A stretch of DNA of 41,493 nucleotides, from contig CALARU010000191.1 of NCBI GenBank assembly GCA_937888715.1, forward strand, positions 1 through 41,493. The letters are read 5' to 3'. Below the pieces are notes generated by a model. It saw only the letters and a list, made by a program, of their open reading frames with translations. It was not told the origin of the DNA and did no database searches. Shown piece after piece: positions 32,818-41,493 of the stretch. Both the position numbers and the translations under genes were made by a program. The first letter of the stretch is position 1, and each line of letters begins with the position of its first letter. The DNA comes from an uncultured Planctomycetaceae bacterium. Its GTDB lineage: Bacteria; Planctomycetota; Planctomycetia; Gemmatales; Gemmataceae.

Positions 32818-35052
32818 ATGAAACATCCCATGGGCATTCGCATGAAGTTCAGCTTTGGATTAAAATTTCTTGGACTAACCATCTGTGATTTTTTTACTTT
32901 GTTATTGTTTATTATTGCCTTTCTTTTCTTTGGGTCGGCTGCAATCGCAAATGCTCCTTTTCCAGCGATTGTCGTACCGGTAACCACGCCTTTTGAAAGC
33001 GAAGGCGCCAAAAGGATTCGCAATCTTGCTCTCGAAGCACTAGACAAATTTATTCTTGAGACCAAGGGTGTTCCCGCTGCGGAACGGCCTGTTTTTAAAT
33101 TGATCATTGATTTTAATCCTGAGGGCAAAGCCTTCACTTCTGAGTTTGGCCCTGCTTACGATCTCGCACAATCCTTGCGCCTGTTAAAAAACAGGGGCAG
33201 CTTGAGCATTTTTGGTTGGGTACATGGCGAAGTGCAAAGGCATGCAGTGCTTCCTTTGCTTGCCTGCGACAATATTTATTATTCTAAAGATGCGGTGGTG
33301 GGGGGAGTGATTGGTGATAGTGGGGAATTTTTGAGTAACACCATTCGAACAGCCTACGACGAAATAACTGTGGGAAGATTTGCCAAGGTTGTGATTCGAA
33401 AAATGTACTCACCAGATTTAGTGATAGTTAAAGCCACCAACCCCAAAGGCAGGGAAATTTTTGTCGAGCGGGGGGAAGATCCGCAGGGTGAGATTGTCGT
33501 ACAGGCGGGAAAAGAGGGCCGCTACGATTTCTCCACCGCTAAAGCTCTTGGCATTTCTGAGCAGGAACCAGCAGATGATCTTGGTGCACTTGCTTCAATT
33601 CTTCGACTTTCTGCAAAAAGTTTGGGCGATGCTACTGCCTCCAGTCGGGAGTTTGTGCCTTGGAGGATTGTGTTGACAGGTCCGATTAATCCGGAGTTGT
33701 TTGAGCGTTTCAAGCGCAGGGTAAGCAGGGCGGTAGGGCAGGGCGCAAATTGTCTGATTCTGCAGTTTGAGTGTGGCCAAGGAAAGGCGGAGTCCGCACT
33801 TGAGATCGCCAGCTTTATCCGTGATCTTGAAAAATCTTCCCGTGTTAATCCCATAAAAACAATCGCTTTTCACACCACCCAGGCAAGGGATTTGTCACTA
33901 ATCATGTCGCTTGCTTGTTCGAAAATCATTATGGAAGAGGGGGCTTCGCTTGGATCGATGGAGGAGGGCTTGATTACCAATCCTGAAACCAGAATGCGGG
34001 TGCGTGCCCAATTAGAGGAATTACTGCAGGATAAAATCGGTGCCAAACCTGAAGTGAAATTACTCGCTGAGGCATTTCTAAACGCTTCAAGCAGAATAGC
34101 GTTGGTGGTTCAAAAGATTACTGGTGAATTCAAACTAATCGATTCCGAAGATCTGGTTAATCAGCCTGCGTATAAACTTGAATTACAAATCAAGCCGTTT
34201 GCTAAGGAAGATGAAAACAAGCCGTTGCGACTTCGGGCAGAGCAAGCGGTAGATTCAAGAATAGGGGTAGCTAATACCGTAGCAAAGGATGTTGAAAGTG
34301 CATTGATTTCAGAAAACTTTAAGCCGGAAAGTGTGCCTATTTCGGGCACCGATTGGCTCGATGAGTTGGCGGAGTTTCTTACCCATCCTTGGACCCGTGT
34401 TGTTCTTATCATGCTTGCGATCACTTGTCTTATTCTTGAAGTGAAGATGCCAGGTGTCAGCCTGCCTGGAGTACTATCTGCGTTTTTCTTTGTCTTGTTT
34501 TTCTGGTCGCACTCGCAGTTTTCGGGGCAGATTTTCTGGCTCGCAATCTTCCTTTTTTTTCTGGGTATGATTCTTATTGGTGTCGAAATCTTTGTTATTC
34601 CTGGATTTGGTGTTACTGGAATTGCTGGAATTTTACTGGTTTTAGGAAGCCTCGGATTGGTCGCATATGGTCATTGGCCTAAAAATCCTGATGAATGGGT
34701 TGGTTTGGGAAAATCGATGGCTCCTTATGGCATTAGTTGCATGGGCGCTTTGGTTGCTGTTGTTTTTATTGCGCAGTTTTTGCCTTCCATGCCGATGACT
34801 AGCAAGCTTTTTCTTAAACCCCCCGATAACGATGACCAGCCTTTGTTTGCAGAGGATGAATTGCATCAAGGGTTGGCAGGTTTGTTAGGTTCGATTGGTG
34901 TTGCAGAGACTAGCTTGCATCCTTCGGGAAAAGCAAAGTTTGGTGATCATTGGCTTGATGTGGTTTCAGATGGTGGATTCATCGTTCAGGGAGCTAAAAT
35001 AAAAGTATGTCAGATTGAAGGTGGTAAAATTGTTGTTAGTGAAGTTTTCTGA
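32818..35052 (+). CDS. Large NfeD1b-type membrane protein with two degenerate ClpP-like domains
   Basis: The 744-residue protein has a signal/anchor (about 18-45), a ClpP-like domain (about 50-220), a second ClpP-like domain (about 283-390), four or five NfeD membrane helices (about 525-655, including LEVKMPGVSLPG) and a C-terminal NfeD OB-fold (about 685-744). NfeD1b proteins usually have a Ser-Lys protease active site in a SAG motif. Aligning by eye on the conserved LAC segment, that Ser position is R141 in domain 1 (VQRHAVLPLLACD) and D358 in domain 2 (ARDLSLIMSLAC), so both look inactive. Partners are NfeD-short and FloA downstream, as in Bacillus yqeZ-yqfA. The ATG has AGGAA just upstream. 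Confidence 0.85.
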   Translation: MKHPMGIRMKFSFGLKFLGLTICDFFTLLLFIIAFLFFGSAAIANAPFPAIVVPVTTPFESEGAKRIRNLALEALDKFILETKGVPAAERPVFKLIIDFNPEGKAFTSEFGPAYDLAQSLRLLKNRGSLSIFGWVHGEVQRHAVLPLLACDNIYYSKDAVVGGVIGDSGEFLSNTIRTAYDEITVGRFAKVVIRKMYSPDLVIVKATNPKGREIFVERGEDPQGEIVVQAGKEGRYDFSTAKALGISEQEPADDLGALASILRLSAKSLGDATASSREFVPWRIVLTGPINPELFERFKRRVSRAVGQGANCLILQFECGQGKAESALEIASFIRDLEKSSRVNPIKTIAFHTTQARDLSLIMSLACSKIIMEEGASLGSMEEGLITNPETRMRVRAQLEELLQDKIGAKPEVKLLAEAFLNASSRIALVVQKITGEFKLIDSEDLVNQPAYKLELQIKPFAKEDENKPLRLRAEQAVDSRIGVANTVAKDVESALISENFKPESVPISGTDWLDELAEFLTHPWTRVVLIMLAITCLILEVKMPGVSLPGVLSAFFFVLFFWSHSQFSGQIFWLAIFLFFLGMILIGVEIFVIPGFGVTGIAGILLVLGSLGLVAYGHWPKNPDEWVGLGKSMAPYGISCMGALVAVVFIAQFLPSMPMTSKLFLKPPDNDDQPLFAEDELHQGLAGLLGSIGVAETSLHPSGKAKFGDHWLDVVSDGGFIVQGAKIKVCQIEGGKIVVSEVF

Positions 35053-35109
35053 TCGGATTCTTTGAAAAGATGTTTGTTGCACGAATTGTAAAAAGGACCT
35101 TAAGTACCC

Positions 35110-35649
35110 ATGGATTCATCGAACTTAACTTTTGCTATTTTTTTGGTGTCGACCGGGTTTGTGCTGTTTGGGTTGGAATTGTTTCTTCCCACGGGAGGCA
35201 TCCTTGGCATGCTTGCTCTTTCGAGCATGATTGTCGGCATTACTTTTGCATTTAAGCAGGGTTTGCTTCAGGGGGCGATTTTCCTAACTATTTCCGGAGT
35301 TGGTGTTCCAGTTGCTTTGAAATTGTTCTTTTGGGCCTGGCCTCGTACCAGCATGGGCAGAAAAATGACCGTACGAAGTGCTGCAGCAGAGGAAACCATA
35401 GGAAACATGGAATCGAATCAAGCTTTGGAATTATTGATCGGAAAAATAGGGAAAACGCTTTCAGAGTTGCGCCCATCTGGTATAGTGGACTTCGAAGGTC
35501 GTAGGATTGATGCAATTAGTGAGGGAATATTGATTGCTGAAGGCTTACCTGTTTTGTGTATTTCGGCTCAAGGTGGGCATCTGGTGGTAAAACCCCTAGT
35601 TGCAACCGGATTTGAAAATGAGCAAATCTCTAATATAGATTTAAGCTAG
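35110..35649 (+). CDS. Short NfeD-family membrane protein
   Basis: The 179-residue protein has two or three membrane helices in its first 75 residues (the segment FGLELFLPTGGILGMLA is typical of NfeD). A C-terminal OB-fold-like domain of about 70 residues (LIGKIGKTLSELRPSGIVDFEG onward; VDFEGRRIDAISEG and GGHLVVKPL are recognisable) follows. It lacks a protease domain, unlike the gene before it. NfeD OB-folds are thought to help SPFH/flotillin proteins assemble; FloA follows 38 bases downstream. AAAGGA lies about 12 bases before the ATG. Confidence 0.88.
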   Translation: MDSSNLTFAIFLVSTGFVLFGLELFLPTGGILGMLALSSMIVGITFAFKQGLLQGAIFLTISGVGVPVALKLFFWAWPRTSMGRKMTVRSAAAEETIGNMESNQALELLIGKIGKTLSELRPSGIVDFEGRRIDAISEGILIAEGLPVLCISAQGGHLVVKPLVATGFENEQISNIDLS

Positions 35650-35687
35650 TTCAAGTGCAATAACCGTCTGAATATAAGGAGAGTTTA

Positions 35688-36722
35688 ATGTTTGGTGAAA
35701 TTCTAGCTGCTTCTGATTCGATTAATACCGTATATCTGGTCGGCGGTGTTATCGGATTTATCATTTTTCTTCTTGTAGCATTCTTTCTCTTGAATTTCGT
35801 GGGCCTTTGGGTTCAGTCGTTTCTGACCGGAGCAGGAATTGGGTTTGTAGATATGTTGCGGATGAAGTTGTGCGGTCTTGATTACACAACGATTGTGAAA
35901 CAAAAAATTGCGTTGGTACAGGCTGGCGTCAAGGATGTGACCCCTCAAGATATGGAAGCTCATGCGCTTTCTCGAGGTAATTTGCAGAAAGTGGTGAGTG
36001 CTGTTATCGCAGCCCACAAAGCCAAGATGGATTTGAAATGGAGTGCCGCTGCTGCAATCGATCTTGCTGGCCGTGATGTTTATGAAGCCGTCAAGCGCAG
36101 TGTAGATCCCAAAGTTATTGATTGCCCTGATCCTTCTAAAGGTAAGTCAACTCTAGATGGTGTATGCCGAAATGGTATCCAGTTGCGGGCCCGTGCGCGA
36201 GTTACGGTTCGAACCAAGCTCGACAGGTTGGTTGGTGGTGCTACCGAAGAAACGATTATTGCCCGTGTTGGCGAAGGTATTGTAAAAGCGATTGGTAGTG
36301 CAGAGCATCATACCGATGTGCTTGCAAATCCAAACTTGATTTCCCAAGCGGTTTTGAAGAATGCCTTGGATTCTCAGACTGCGTTTGAAATAGTATCGAT
36401 TGATGTGGCTGAAATTGATGTCGGTGTGAATGTGGGAGCGAAATTGCAGGAAGAGCAGGCTGGTGCAGATCTTCGTGTAGCGCAGGCAAATGCCGAAAAA
36501 CGCAGAGCCCTTGCCGTGGCGTTAGAGCAGGAAATGCGAGCCAAAACTGAAGAAAATCGCGCTCAGGTTATCCTTGCAGAAGCAGAAGTGCCCAAGGCTA
36601 TTTCCCAATCAATCCGCGAAGGCAAAATGGGTTACATGGATTACTTCCAAATGAAAAACTTGCAGTCTGATACGCAGATGCGCAATGCAATTGCGGGTTC
36701 TCCAGAAAGGGCTTCTTCCTAA
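35688..36722 (+). CDS. floA: Flotillin-like protein FloA (SPFH-related membrane scaffold)
   Basis: FloA-type proteins oligomerise at the inner face of the membrane and organise microdomains. The 344-residue protein has one N-terminal membrane hairpin/helix (about 18-40), the domain with VDMLRMKLCGLDY, then RNGIQLRARARVTVRTKLDRLVGGATEETI and the alanine/glutamate-rich coiled region (LQEEQAGADLRVAQANAEKRRA) typical of the family. A strong AAGGAG precedes the ATG. It follows the two NfeD genes, matching the Bacillus nfeD-floA layout. Confidence 0.95.
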   Translation: MFGEILAASDSINTVYLVGGVIGFIIFLLVAFFLLNFVGLWVQSFLTGAGIGFVDMLRMKLCGLDYTTIVKQKIALVQAGVKDVTPQDMEAHALSRGNLQKVVSAVIAAHKAKMDLKWSAAAAIDLAGRDVYEAVKRSVDPKVIDCPDPSKGKSTLDGVCRNGIQLRARARVTVRTKLDRLVGGATEETIIARVGEGIVKAIGSAEHHTDVLANPNLISQAVLKNALDSQTAFEIVSIDVAEIDVGVNVGAKLQEEQAGADLRVAQANAEKRRALAVALEQEMRAKTEENRAQVILAEAEVPKAISQSIREGKMGYMDYFQMKNLQSDTQMRNAIAGSPERASS

Positions 36723-36743
36723 ATCTTTAATCAGGTATTTGCT

Positions 36744-37334
36744 ATGGACTTGATTTTTGCAGTAGGGTGGGAAGGGTTTATAATCCCTGGGATTGCATTT
36801 GTAATCTGGGTTATAAGCTCATTGGCCGGGGGCAAAAATGCACCTCCAAATCCGAAGGCCGGGGCTAAAAACTTGGGCCCGGGCAATCGCGCTCCGCTTT
36901 CAGATCTCGAGCGGTTTTTTCAAGAGGCCAAGCAACGCAGGGCCAAACCTGATCCCGTTCCCATGGCTTCTCTTGTTGTTGAATCCACCGCCCCAAAGGT
37001 GAAACAGCGCCCCATCAAAAACGCAGTCAAAAGAAATAAGGTTGAATCATCTGCTAATCCTTTTCTCATTGATCAATTTGCGAGTGCGTTAGAGGTCCCG
37101 GCGATTCCTGAGCAGGGTTCATTAATTAAAAAGGTGGTCAATGAGGCGGAAGTTTTACCACCCTCTCCAGCTTCAATAATGAAAGGCTCAGGCCGCAAAT
37201 TCGCATCCAAAACCAGCCCACTGATTGCTGAGGCTCTTGCGCTTTTAAAAGGGCCTAAGGTTATTGGTTCTGCTTTGGTTTTGCAGGAAATCCTGCAGCC
37301 ACCTCTTTGCATGCGCCGTAGGCAACTTAGATAA
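36744..37334 (+). CDS. Small membrane-anchored protein following FloA
   Basis: The 196-residue protein has one N-terminal helix (about 5-28, GFIIPGIAFVIWVISSL). A proline/lysine-rich, probably disordered middle (about 30-115) and a short conserved-looking C-terminus (KGPKVIGSALVLQEILQPPLCMRRR) follow. I recall similar C-terminal segments in planctomycete proteins beside floA, but cannot name a family. It follows floA by about 20 bases, so co-transcription is likely. A role as an accessory of the flotillin/NfeD module is inference from position. Confidence 0.75.
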   Translation: MDLIFAVGWEGFIIPGIAFVIWVISSLAGGKNAPPNPKAGAKNLGPGNRAPLSDLERFFQEAKQRRAKPDPVPMASLVVESTAPKVKQRPIKNAVKRNKVESSANPFLIDQFASALEVPAIPEQGSLIKKVVNEAEVLPPSPASIMKGSGRKFASKTSPLIAEALALLKGPKVIGSALVLQEILQPPLCMRRRQLR

Positions 37335-37352
37335 ATCAATGCTCTTCTCATT

Positions 37353-38210
37353 CTAGCCGTTGAGAAAATTCCAGATCTCTGAGGATGCATGAATCTTGTT
37401 GGAAGGTTTACCCGCAAGGCGCTTGTTTAGAGTTCCCTTGCCCCCGGGCCAATGATGCCCCAATTCTTCCACCACAATGATTCGAAAAGGTGTGTTAAGT
37501 GGGCCACAGCGCCTATCTGTAATTTGAACCCCATTTTGGGTTTCGGTTTGAATTGTGCCATTTACCCCGCCCAGAGCTTTTTCCCAACAGGCAACGGTAG
37601 AAGAAACTGCGGGCCTGTTTTCTGAAAGACGGCTCCAAGGCGAAATGATTGCGCCCCCATCGATAGGCATCAAAGGATCCGCTTTTCCCATGATGTATAT
37701 GGTTGGGATTTCTAGGTTGCAAGCTGTTTGATCTTGTCGCATTAGGCCTGAAACCGGGGCAATGCCCTTGGGTTTGTTTCTTCCTTCGCTTGCGAAACGA
37801 AAGGTCATACCTGCGCCATTCGAAAAGCCCGTCATGAATATTTTTGATGGATCAATTAGCTTAAGATTTAAAACATAATCGATCAAGAGATCAAGAAACG
37901 CAACATCATCAACGCCTGGTTGTCCCATTTGTGCTCTTGGTGAGCCATCATTCCAGACTTGGGGATTTTGCAGAAACCCAGGGCCACGGCTCATGTCCTC
38001 CCGGGTGCCCTCGGGGAGTAGCAGTACGATATCTTTTTCATCTGCGAATTTATCGAGTTCGGTTTCGTCAAGAGTCCAGGCTGCGGTGCCACCTGCTCCA
38101 TGAAGCATGATGAGAAGTGCGCAGGGCTTGGAATAATTGCGGGGTTTTCGCAATAAAGCGTACCTTCGCATGCTCCCAATGCTTAATTCGATTCGTTGCG
38201 TTTGTCCCAT
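37353..38210 (-). CDS. PHB depolymerase/LpqC-type alpha/beta-hydrolase (esterase)
   Basis: The 285-residue protein has an alpha/beta-hydrolase fold: oxyanion HGAGG at 37-41, nucleophile S130 in GFSNGAG, acid D178 in GKADPLMP, and H252 in GHHWPGG, which is typical of the polyhydroxybutyrate-depolymerase/LpqC group. It has no signal peptide, so it is probably cytoplasmic. The substrate could be an ester such as a feruloyl, acetyl-xylan or polyester group; the sequence does not decide. It follows the isomerase-like gene by 14 bases on the same strand, so the pair may act together. The ATG start gives a compact protein; the ribosome-binding site is weak. Confidence 0.88.
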   Translation of the reverse strand: MGQTQRIELSIGSMRRYALLRKPRNYSKPCALLIMLHGAGGTAAWTLDETELDKFADEKDIVLLLPEGTREDMSRGPGFLQNPQVWNDGSPRAQMGQPGVDDVAFLDLLIDYVLNLKLIDPSKIFMTGFSNGAGMTFRFASEGRNKPKGIAPVSGLMRQDQTACNLEIPTIYIMGKADPLMPIDGGAIISPWSRLSENRPAVSSTVACWEKALGGVNGTIQTETQNGVQITDRRCGPLNTPFRIIVVEELGHHWPGGKGTLNKRLAGKPSNKIHASSEIWNFLNG

Positions 38211-38224
38211 GAGTTAAATCCGAA

Positions 38225-39124
38225 TTATGCAGAAGCAAGTTCTGTCCAGAGGCCTTTGTATGTGTGTAAAAATTCAATGGTTGAAGCTTCATCGGGGAAG
38301 GTCTTGCCGACTTCAATCATCGTTGCCCTATTATAGCCCGATTGCCTAAATAGTTTGAATAATTCGCGATACGGGTAAGTGCCTAGGGAGTTCTTATAAA
38401 GGTCATTGATATGGCAAGATTTAATCCAAGGTTGCAGCATTTTAAAGGATTCTTCAACGCTGCCATTTTTTATATCGTCAGGGTTAGAATTCCAGGTGAC
38501 TCCAACCGAGGCATGGCCACATTGTTCCATGATGGTTTTCATGTTTTCAGGTTTGGCTGTACCAGCGCCATGAACTTCAACCCAGATTTCGATACCTGCA
38601 TCGCTTGCAGCTTTGCCACAGGAGATGAGAGCCTTTCCAATTTGTTCCAAAGTTTTAGGGATGGGGACTTCTTTAGGAAGGCCATTGGGCCTGACTTTTA
38701 CCCCTTTGCCCCCGATGTCGCGAACCAGATCGACGAATCTTTTGCAGGTTTCGATATTTTCATCAACTGTTTTTTTGCTGGTTGAGTGGAACTCGCAAAC
38801 CGAGCCTGCACCCCAGATTTCGATGCCAGCATCTGCAAATTTTTTGCGAACTTCTTTTCTTTCGTCTGCGGAAAGGGAGGGTTCGACTTTGTGCGCATGG
38901 GTGGTGCGAAGCTCAACAGGTGAGATCCCCGTGGTTTTACAGACCCTTAGAAGTGCGGGTAGGTCAAGTTTTGCCCCGAGATTGTAGGTGACGAGGCCAA
39001 GTTTAAAAGGGATGCTTTTAGGTTCGATTTTGGTGTTTTGGGCGGCAAATGCTGGGTTAATACAGGCTAATGTTGCGATGGAAGGTGCATAAGTGAGGAA
39101 GTTTCTGCGGGTTGTAGCGTCCAT
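38225..39124 (-). CDS. Tat-exported sugar phosphate isomerase/epimerase-like TIM-barrel protein
   Basis: The 299-residue protein starts with a twin-arginine signal (TRRNFLTYAPS, hydrophobic to about residue 28, cleavage near AFA). It then has the AP-endonuclease-2/xylose-isomerase-like barrel: ELRTTHAHK, VKVRPNGLPKE, WVEVHGAGT, TWNSNPDD, CHINDLY and IEVGKTFPDE, whose E, H and D residues usually bind a divalent metal. Such Tat-exported members are numerous in planctomycetes and act on sugars or cyclitols, but the substrate is unknown. It is the first gene of a two-gene minus-strand unit with the esterase. Confidence 0.9.
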   Translation of the reverse strand: MDATTRRNFLTYAPSIATLACINPAFAAQNTKIEPKSIPFKLGLVTYNLGAKLDLPALLRVCKTTGISPVELRTTHAHKVEPSLSADERKEVRKKFADAGIEIWGAGSVCEFHSTSKKTVDENIETCKRFVDLVRDIGGKGVKVRPNGLPKEVPIPKTLEQIGKALISCGKAASDAGIEIWVEVHGAGTAKPENMKTIMEQCGHASVGVTWNSNPDDIKNGSVEESFKMLQPWIKSCHINDLYKNSLGTYPYRELFKLFRQSGYNRATMIEVGKTFPDEASTIEFLHTYKGLWTELASA

Positions 39125-39349
39125 TTAGCGAATCCTTGAGTATTTAGGCAGGTTCTGCAATCTTTTGGCCCGTTGCCTCGTCTTGTAATCAGGGCATACT
39201 ACCCTTGTTAGTTGATATTGTCTACCTTTGGTGCGAAAAGTATGAGTAAAAGGTTCTTTTGTTATGTTGGAAATTTGCGAAGTATTTGATGTGTCTTTAA
39301 GCTAGAATAATTAAAGTTGAGAGCTTCATTTCTGGGAGAATTGATTGCA

Positions 39350-41493
39350 ATGGCTACTGAACTAAAATCACCACCTGAGCCCCGAGTTTCCCGAAGCGAA
39401 AGGGCGGTTGAAGATCAGATTCAGCGTATCGAAAATCAGATTCGCTGGATTGATGTTGGGACCGGTGCTTTTGGTTTGCTGGTGATGCTATTTGCGTATG
39501 GCTTAATTATTATATTGTTGGATCGATTTTTAGCACTTTCTTCTTTGGCTAGGCAGTTTTTGTTCGCAGGGTTTGCTGTTTCTGTAGGTTGGTGGATTTA
39601 CAAGCGGATTTTGACTCCTCTCGTGCAATCGGTTAATCCAATATATGCAGCTTTAATTTTGGAACAGGCGATCCCCGATGCCAAGAATAGTCTTGTTAAT
39701 TGGGTTGATCTTAAAAATGATAGGATTCCTGAATCGGTAAAATTGGCCCTAGGCAAACGCGCTGCCAAAGATTTGAAGCCTCATGAAGATGAGGAGTTTG
39801 TTTCAAGCAAACCGCTCTTCATGATTGGGACGCTTGCAGGGTTTTTGTTTTTCGCATTGGTAATCCTTTTAGTGATTTTCGGTAAAGCTCCTTTCTTTTC
39901 TATGCTTGGCCGTACCTTCACTCCTTTTATAGAAACGACCATTGCGACTAGGAACACGGTTGCAATTCTCACCCCCGAACAAGGCAACATCACTGTTGCT
40001 ATGGGTATGCCTGTTGATATTGTCGTCAAGGTTACAGGGAAGCTTCCTGCTGCAGGCAGTCCCGAATCTCCTAGGCTTATGATGCGATACCATGAAAACG
40101 AACCTTGGCAGACCAAGTTTCTTGGTGCTGGGGAGTTAAGCAGTGAGCATAAAATCCGCATACCTTCCCGCGAAGTGCGTAGCGGCTTTTCCTACCTAGT
40201 TGCTGCAGGCGATGCCAAAACCAAGGGTTATCAAGTTGATGTTAGGCTTACGCCACTCATCGTTGATTTTCAAGCTGCCTATAAATTTAGGCCCTATACC
40301 GGGAAGACTGAATCTACTTCTGCCGAGCGTAAGATTTCTGCCCCGGTAGGTACCGCGGTTAAACTTCGCGTTAGAGCAAACTGTAGCGTTAAAGATGGAA
40401 CTGTTCGGTTCTTTTATGGCAAAGACAAACCCGAGAAAGTGTATTTGATCAAATCGCCTTCCGATCCTTCCTTGATGGAAGCTTCTTTTGTGCTTTCTCA
40501 ATCTGGCACTTATCAAATTGAATTTACATCTTCCGTGAGGGATGAATATGTAGATTCAATGCCTGCCCCAGTAGAGGCGATTGTTGATGCTGCGCCCGTG
40601 ATCGATTTAATATTGCCCGGTAAGGAAGCTACCGCTGCAGTTAATGGCGTGCTAGATCTTGAAGGAAAAATTGTTGACGATTTTGGGGTTAATAAAGTCG
40701 TATTAAAAATGATCGCTTCGGGCGATCGCCCATTGCGTTCCCAATCATACCGCGATGAAAAAGCGCTACGGCTTCCTTCGGGAGGCAATCTTCCCAGCTT
40801 GCTTTACAAGGATTTTATCAATATTGCATCGCTTCAGGCTGAAGATGGGCTCGCTTATAAAGCAACTGCCGGTTCTTACCTCGATTACTGGCTTGAAGCT
40901 GAAGATGCCTGCGATTTTCCCAAGGCCAACCTTGGTAAAAGTAAGGTGTTCAGGCTGACATTTGCAGATCGTGCCCCTGATGATCAAGTGAAGAAAGAAA
41001 AAGAAAAAGCTGAAGAAGATAAAAAACAGAACGATCAGAAACAGGATGAAAAGTTAAAGAAAGAAGATCAACAGCGTCAGGACCAAAAGAAAAACCAGCA
41101 AGAACAAAAGGGCTCTGAAGAAAAGCAACAACCAGGCCAACAGGGTGAAAAATCCGAGGGCAAAGATAGTTCTGATAAAGCCGATGGCGGAAAACAGGGC
41201 GAGGGCAAGGGCCAGGAAAAATCCAAAAATGATGAAAAAGGAAAGGGCAATCCCGACGACAAGGGCAACGACAAAGACGCCAAGAATGATCCAATGGGCA
41301 ATAATGAAGATTTTAAAGATCAGGAAAAAAGGTTGAATGATGCCCTTGCCAAGAACAACCCTGAAGATGCGGGCAAAGATGATAAAAACCCCATGGGCAA
41401 TGATCCCGTAGACAAAAAAGGGGATTCGAAAGGAAACGAAAATAAGGACGAATCAGGAAAAAATGATGCTAAGGGCTTAGATAAGAACATGCC
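39350..41493 (+). CDS. DUF4175-like large membrane protein, 3' end beyond the window
   Basis: The frame is open from the ATG at 39350 to the right edge (about 714 codons, no stop), so the gene is partial at its 3' end. GGGAG lies 11 bases before the ATG. The product has membrane helices at about 35-57, 66-84 and 157-177, then an extracytoplasmic part rich in predicted beta structure to about 540 (VDDFGVNKVVLK near 445, DYWLEAEDACDFPKANLGKS near 510-530). It ends with a very hydrophilic Lys/Glu/Gln/Gly/Asp/Asn-rich tail. Topology and spacing match the 1262-residue protein starting at 21407, so they are likely paralogues. It is divergent from the isomerase gene and probably opens another MoxR/VWA-type cluster to the right. 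Confidence 0.82.
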   Translation, partial: MATELKSPPEPRVSRSERAVEDQIQRIENQIRWIDVGTGAFGLLVMLFAYGLIIILLDRFLALSSLARQFLFAGFAVSVGWWIYKRILTPLVQSVNPIYAALILEQAIPDAKNSLVNWVDLKNDRIPESVKLALGKRAAKDLKPHEDEEFVSSKPLFMIGTLAGFLFFALVILLVIFGKAPFFSMLGRTFTPFIETTIATRNTVAILTPEQGNITVAMGMPVDIVVKVTGKLPAAGSPESPRLMMRYHENEPWQTKFLGAGELSSEHKIRIPSREVRSGFSYLVAAGDAKTKGYQVDVRLTPLIVDFQAAYKFRPYTGKTESTSAERKISAPVGTAVKLRVRANCSVKDGTVRFFYGKDKPEKVYLIKSPSDPSLMEASFVLSQSGTYQIEFTSSVRDEYVDSMPAPVEAIVDAAPVIDLILPGKEATAAVNGVLDLEGKIVDDFGVNKVVLKMIASGDRPLRSQSYRDEKALRLPSGGNLPSLLYKDFINIASLQAEDGLAYKATAGSYLDYWLEAEDACDFPKANLGKSKVFRLTFADRAPDDQVKKEKEKAEEDKKQNDQKQDEKLKKEDQQRQDQKKNQQEQKGSEEKQQPGQQGEKSEGKDSSDKADGGKQGEGKGQEKSKNDEKGKGNPDDKGNDKDAKNDPMGNNEDFKDQEKRLNDALAKNNPEDAGKDDKNPMGNDPVDKKGDSKGNENKDESGKNDAKGLDKNM

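Noticed and set aside
39275-39308. TTGCGA and TAGAAT as a promoter for the 39350 gene
   Set aside because: The spacing is 22 bases, too long for a standard housekeeping promoter.

Overview
The window looks like chromosomal DNA of a planctomycete (Planctomycetota), possibly from the Gemmatales side but of modest GC. This placement rests on gene content. The MoxR / DUF58 / BatA-VWA / DUF4175-like / secreted low-complexity / prenyltransferase-repeat / NPCBM-like run, the NfeD1b-NfeD-FloA cluster with a short conserved follower, the Tat-exported sugar isomerase-like protein, and a small 78-residue protein are all combinations I associate with that phylum. I see no rRNA, tRNA, insertion sequence, prophage or CRISPR array. 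No taxonomic search could be run.

Layout. (a) 1-755: a short non-coding edge with a possible minus-strand gene start, then a PhnZ-like HD-domain oxygenase gene split by one in-frame TAG. (b) 878-1747: an unrecognised exported protein. (c) 1796-10532, minus strand: a complete aerobic terminal oxidase operon. In transcription order it encodes a diheme cytochrome c lipoprotein, oxidase subunits II and I, heme A synthase, heme O synthase, subunits III and IV, the copper chaperone Sco, a DUF420 protein and a small CxxC membrane protein. Subunit I has the YSHPAVY signature of A2-type oxidases. (d) 10533-10858: a divergent control region with several direct and inverted repeats. (e) 10859-28456, plus strand: eight tightly packed genes (beta-propeller, MoxR ATPase, DUF58, a 1656-residue double-VWA fusion, a 1262-residue membrane/coiled-coil protein, a secreted low-complexity protein, an alpha/alpha-toroid protein, an NPCBM-like protein). 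Several junctions are 1-4 base stop/start overlaps.

(f) 28471-30761: a small conserved protein, SurE nucleotidase and FabF ketoacyl synthase. (g) 31136-37334, plus strand: an NCS2-like permease, a large NfeD protein whose two ClpP-like domains appear to lack the catalytic serine, a short NfeD protein, flotillin-like FloA and a small membrane-anchored protein, suggesting a membrane-microdomain module. (h) 37353-39124, minus strand: a polyhydroxybutyrate-depolymerase/LpqC-type esterase and a Tat-exported xylose-isomerase-like barrel protein. (i) 39350 to the right edge: a second DUF4175-like protein, cut by the window end, which matches the N-terminal architecture of the 1262-residue protein in (e).

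How the genes work together. The oxidase operon holds the structural subunits, heme-modifying enzymes and copper-insertion factors for one enzyme. The 18-kb plus-strand run has the shape of a MoxR-type chaperone/VWA system tied to exported and envelope proteins; its function is unknown and it is the best candidate here for an undescribed system. The NfeD-FloA group probably organises membrane domains.
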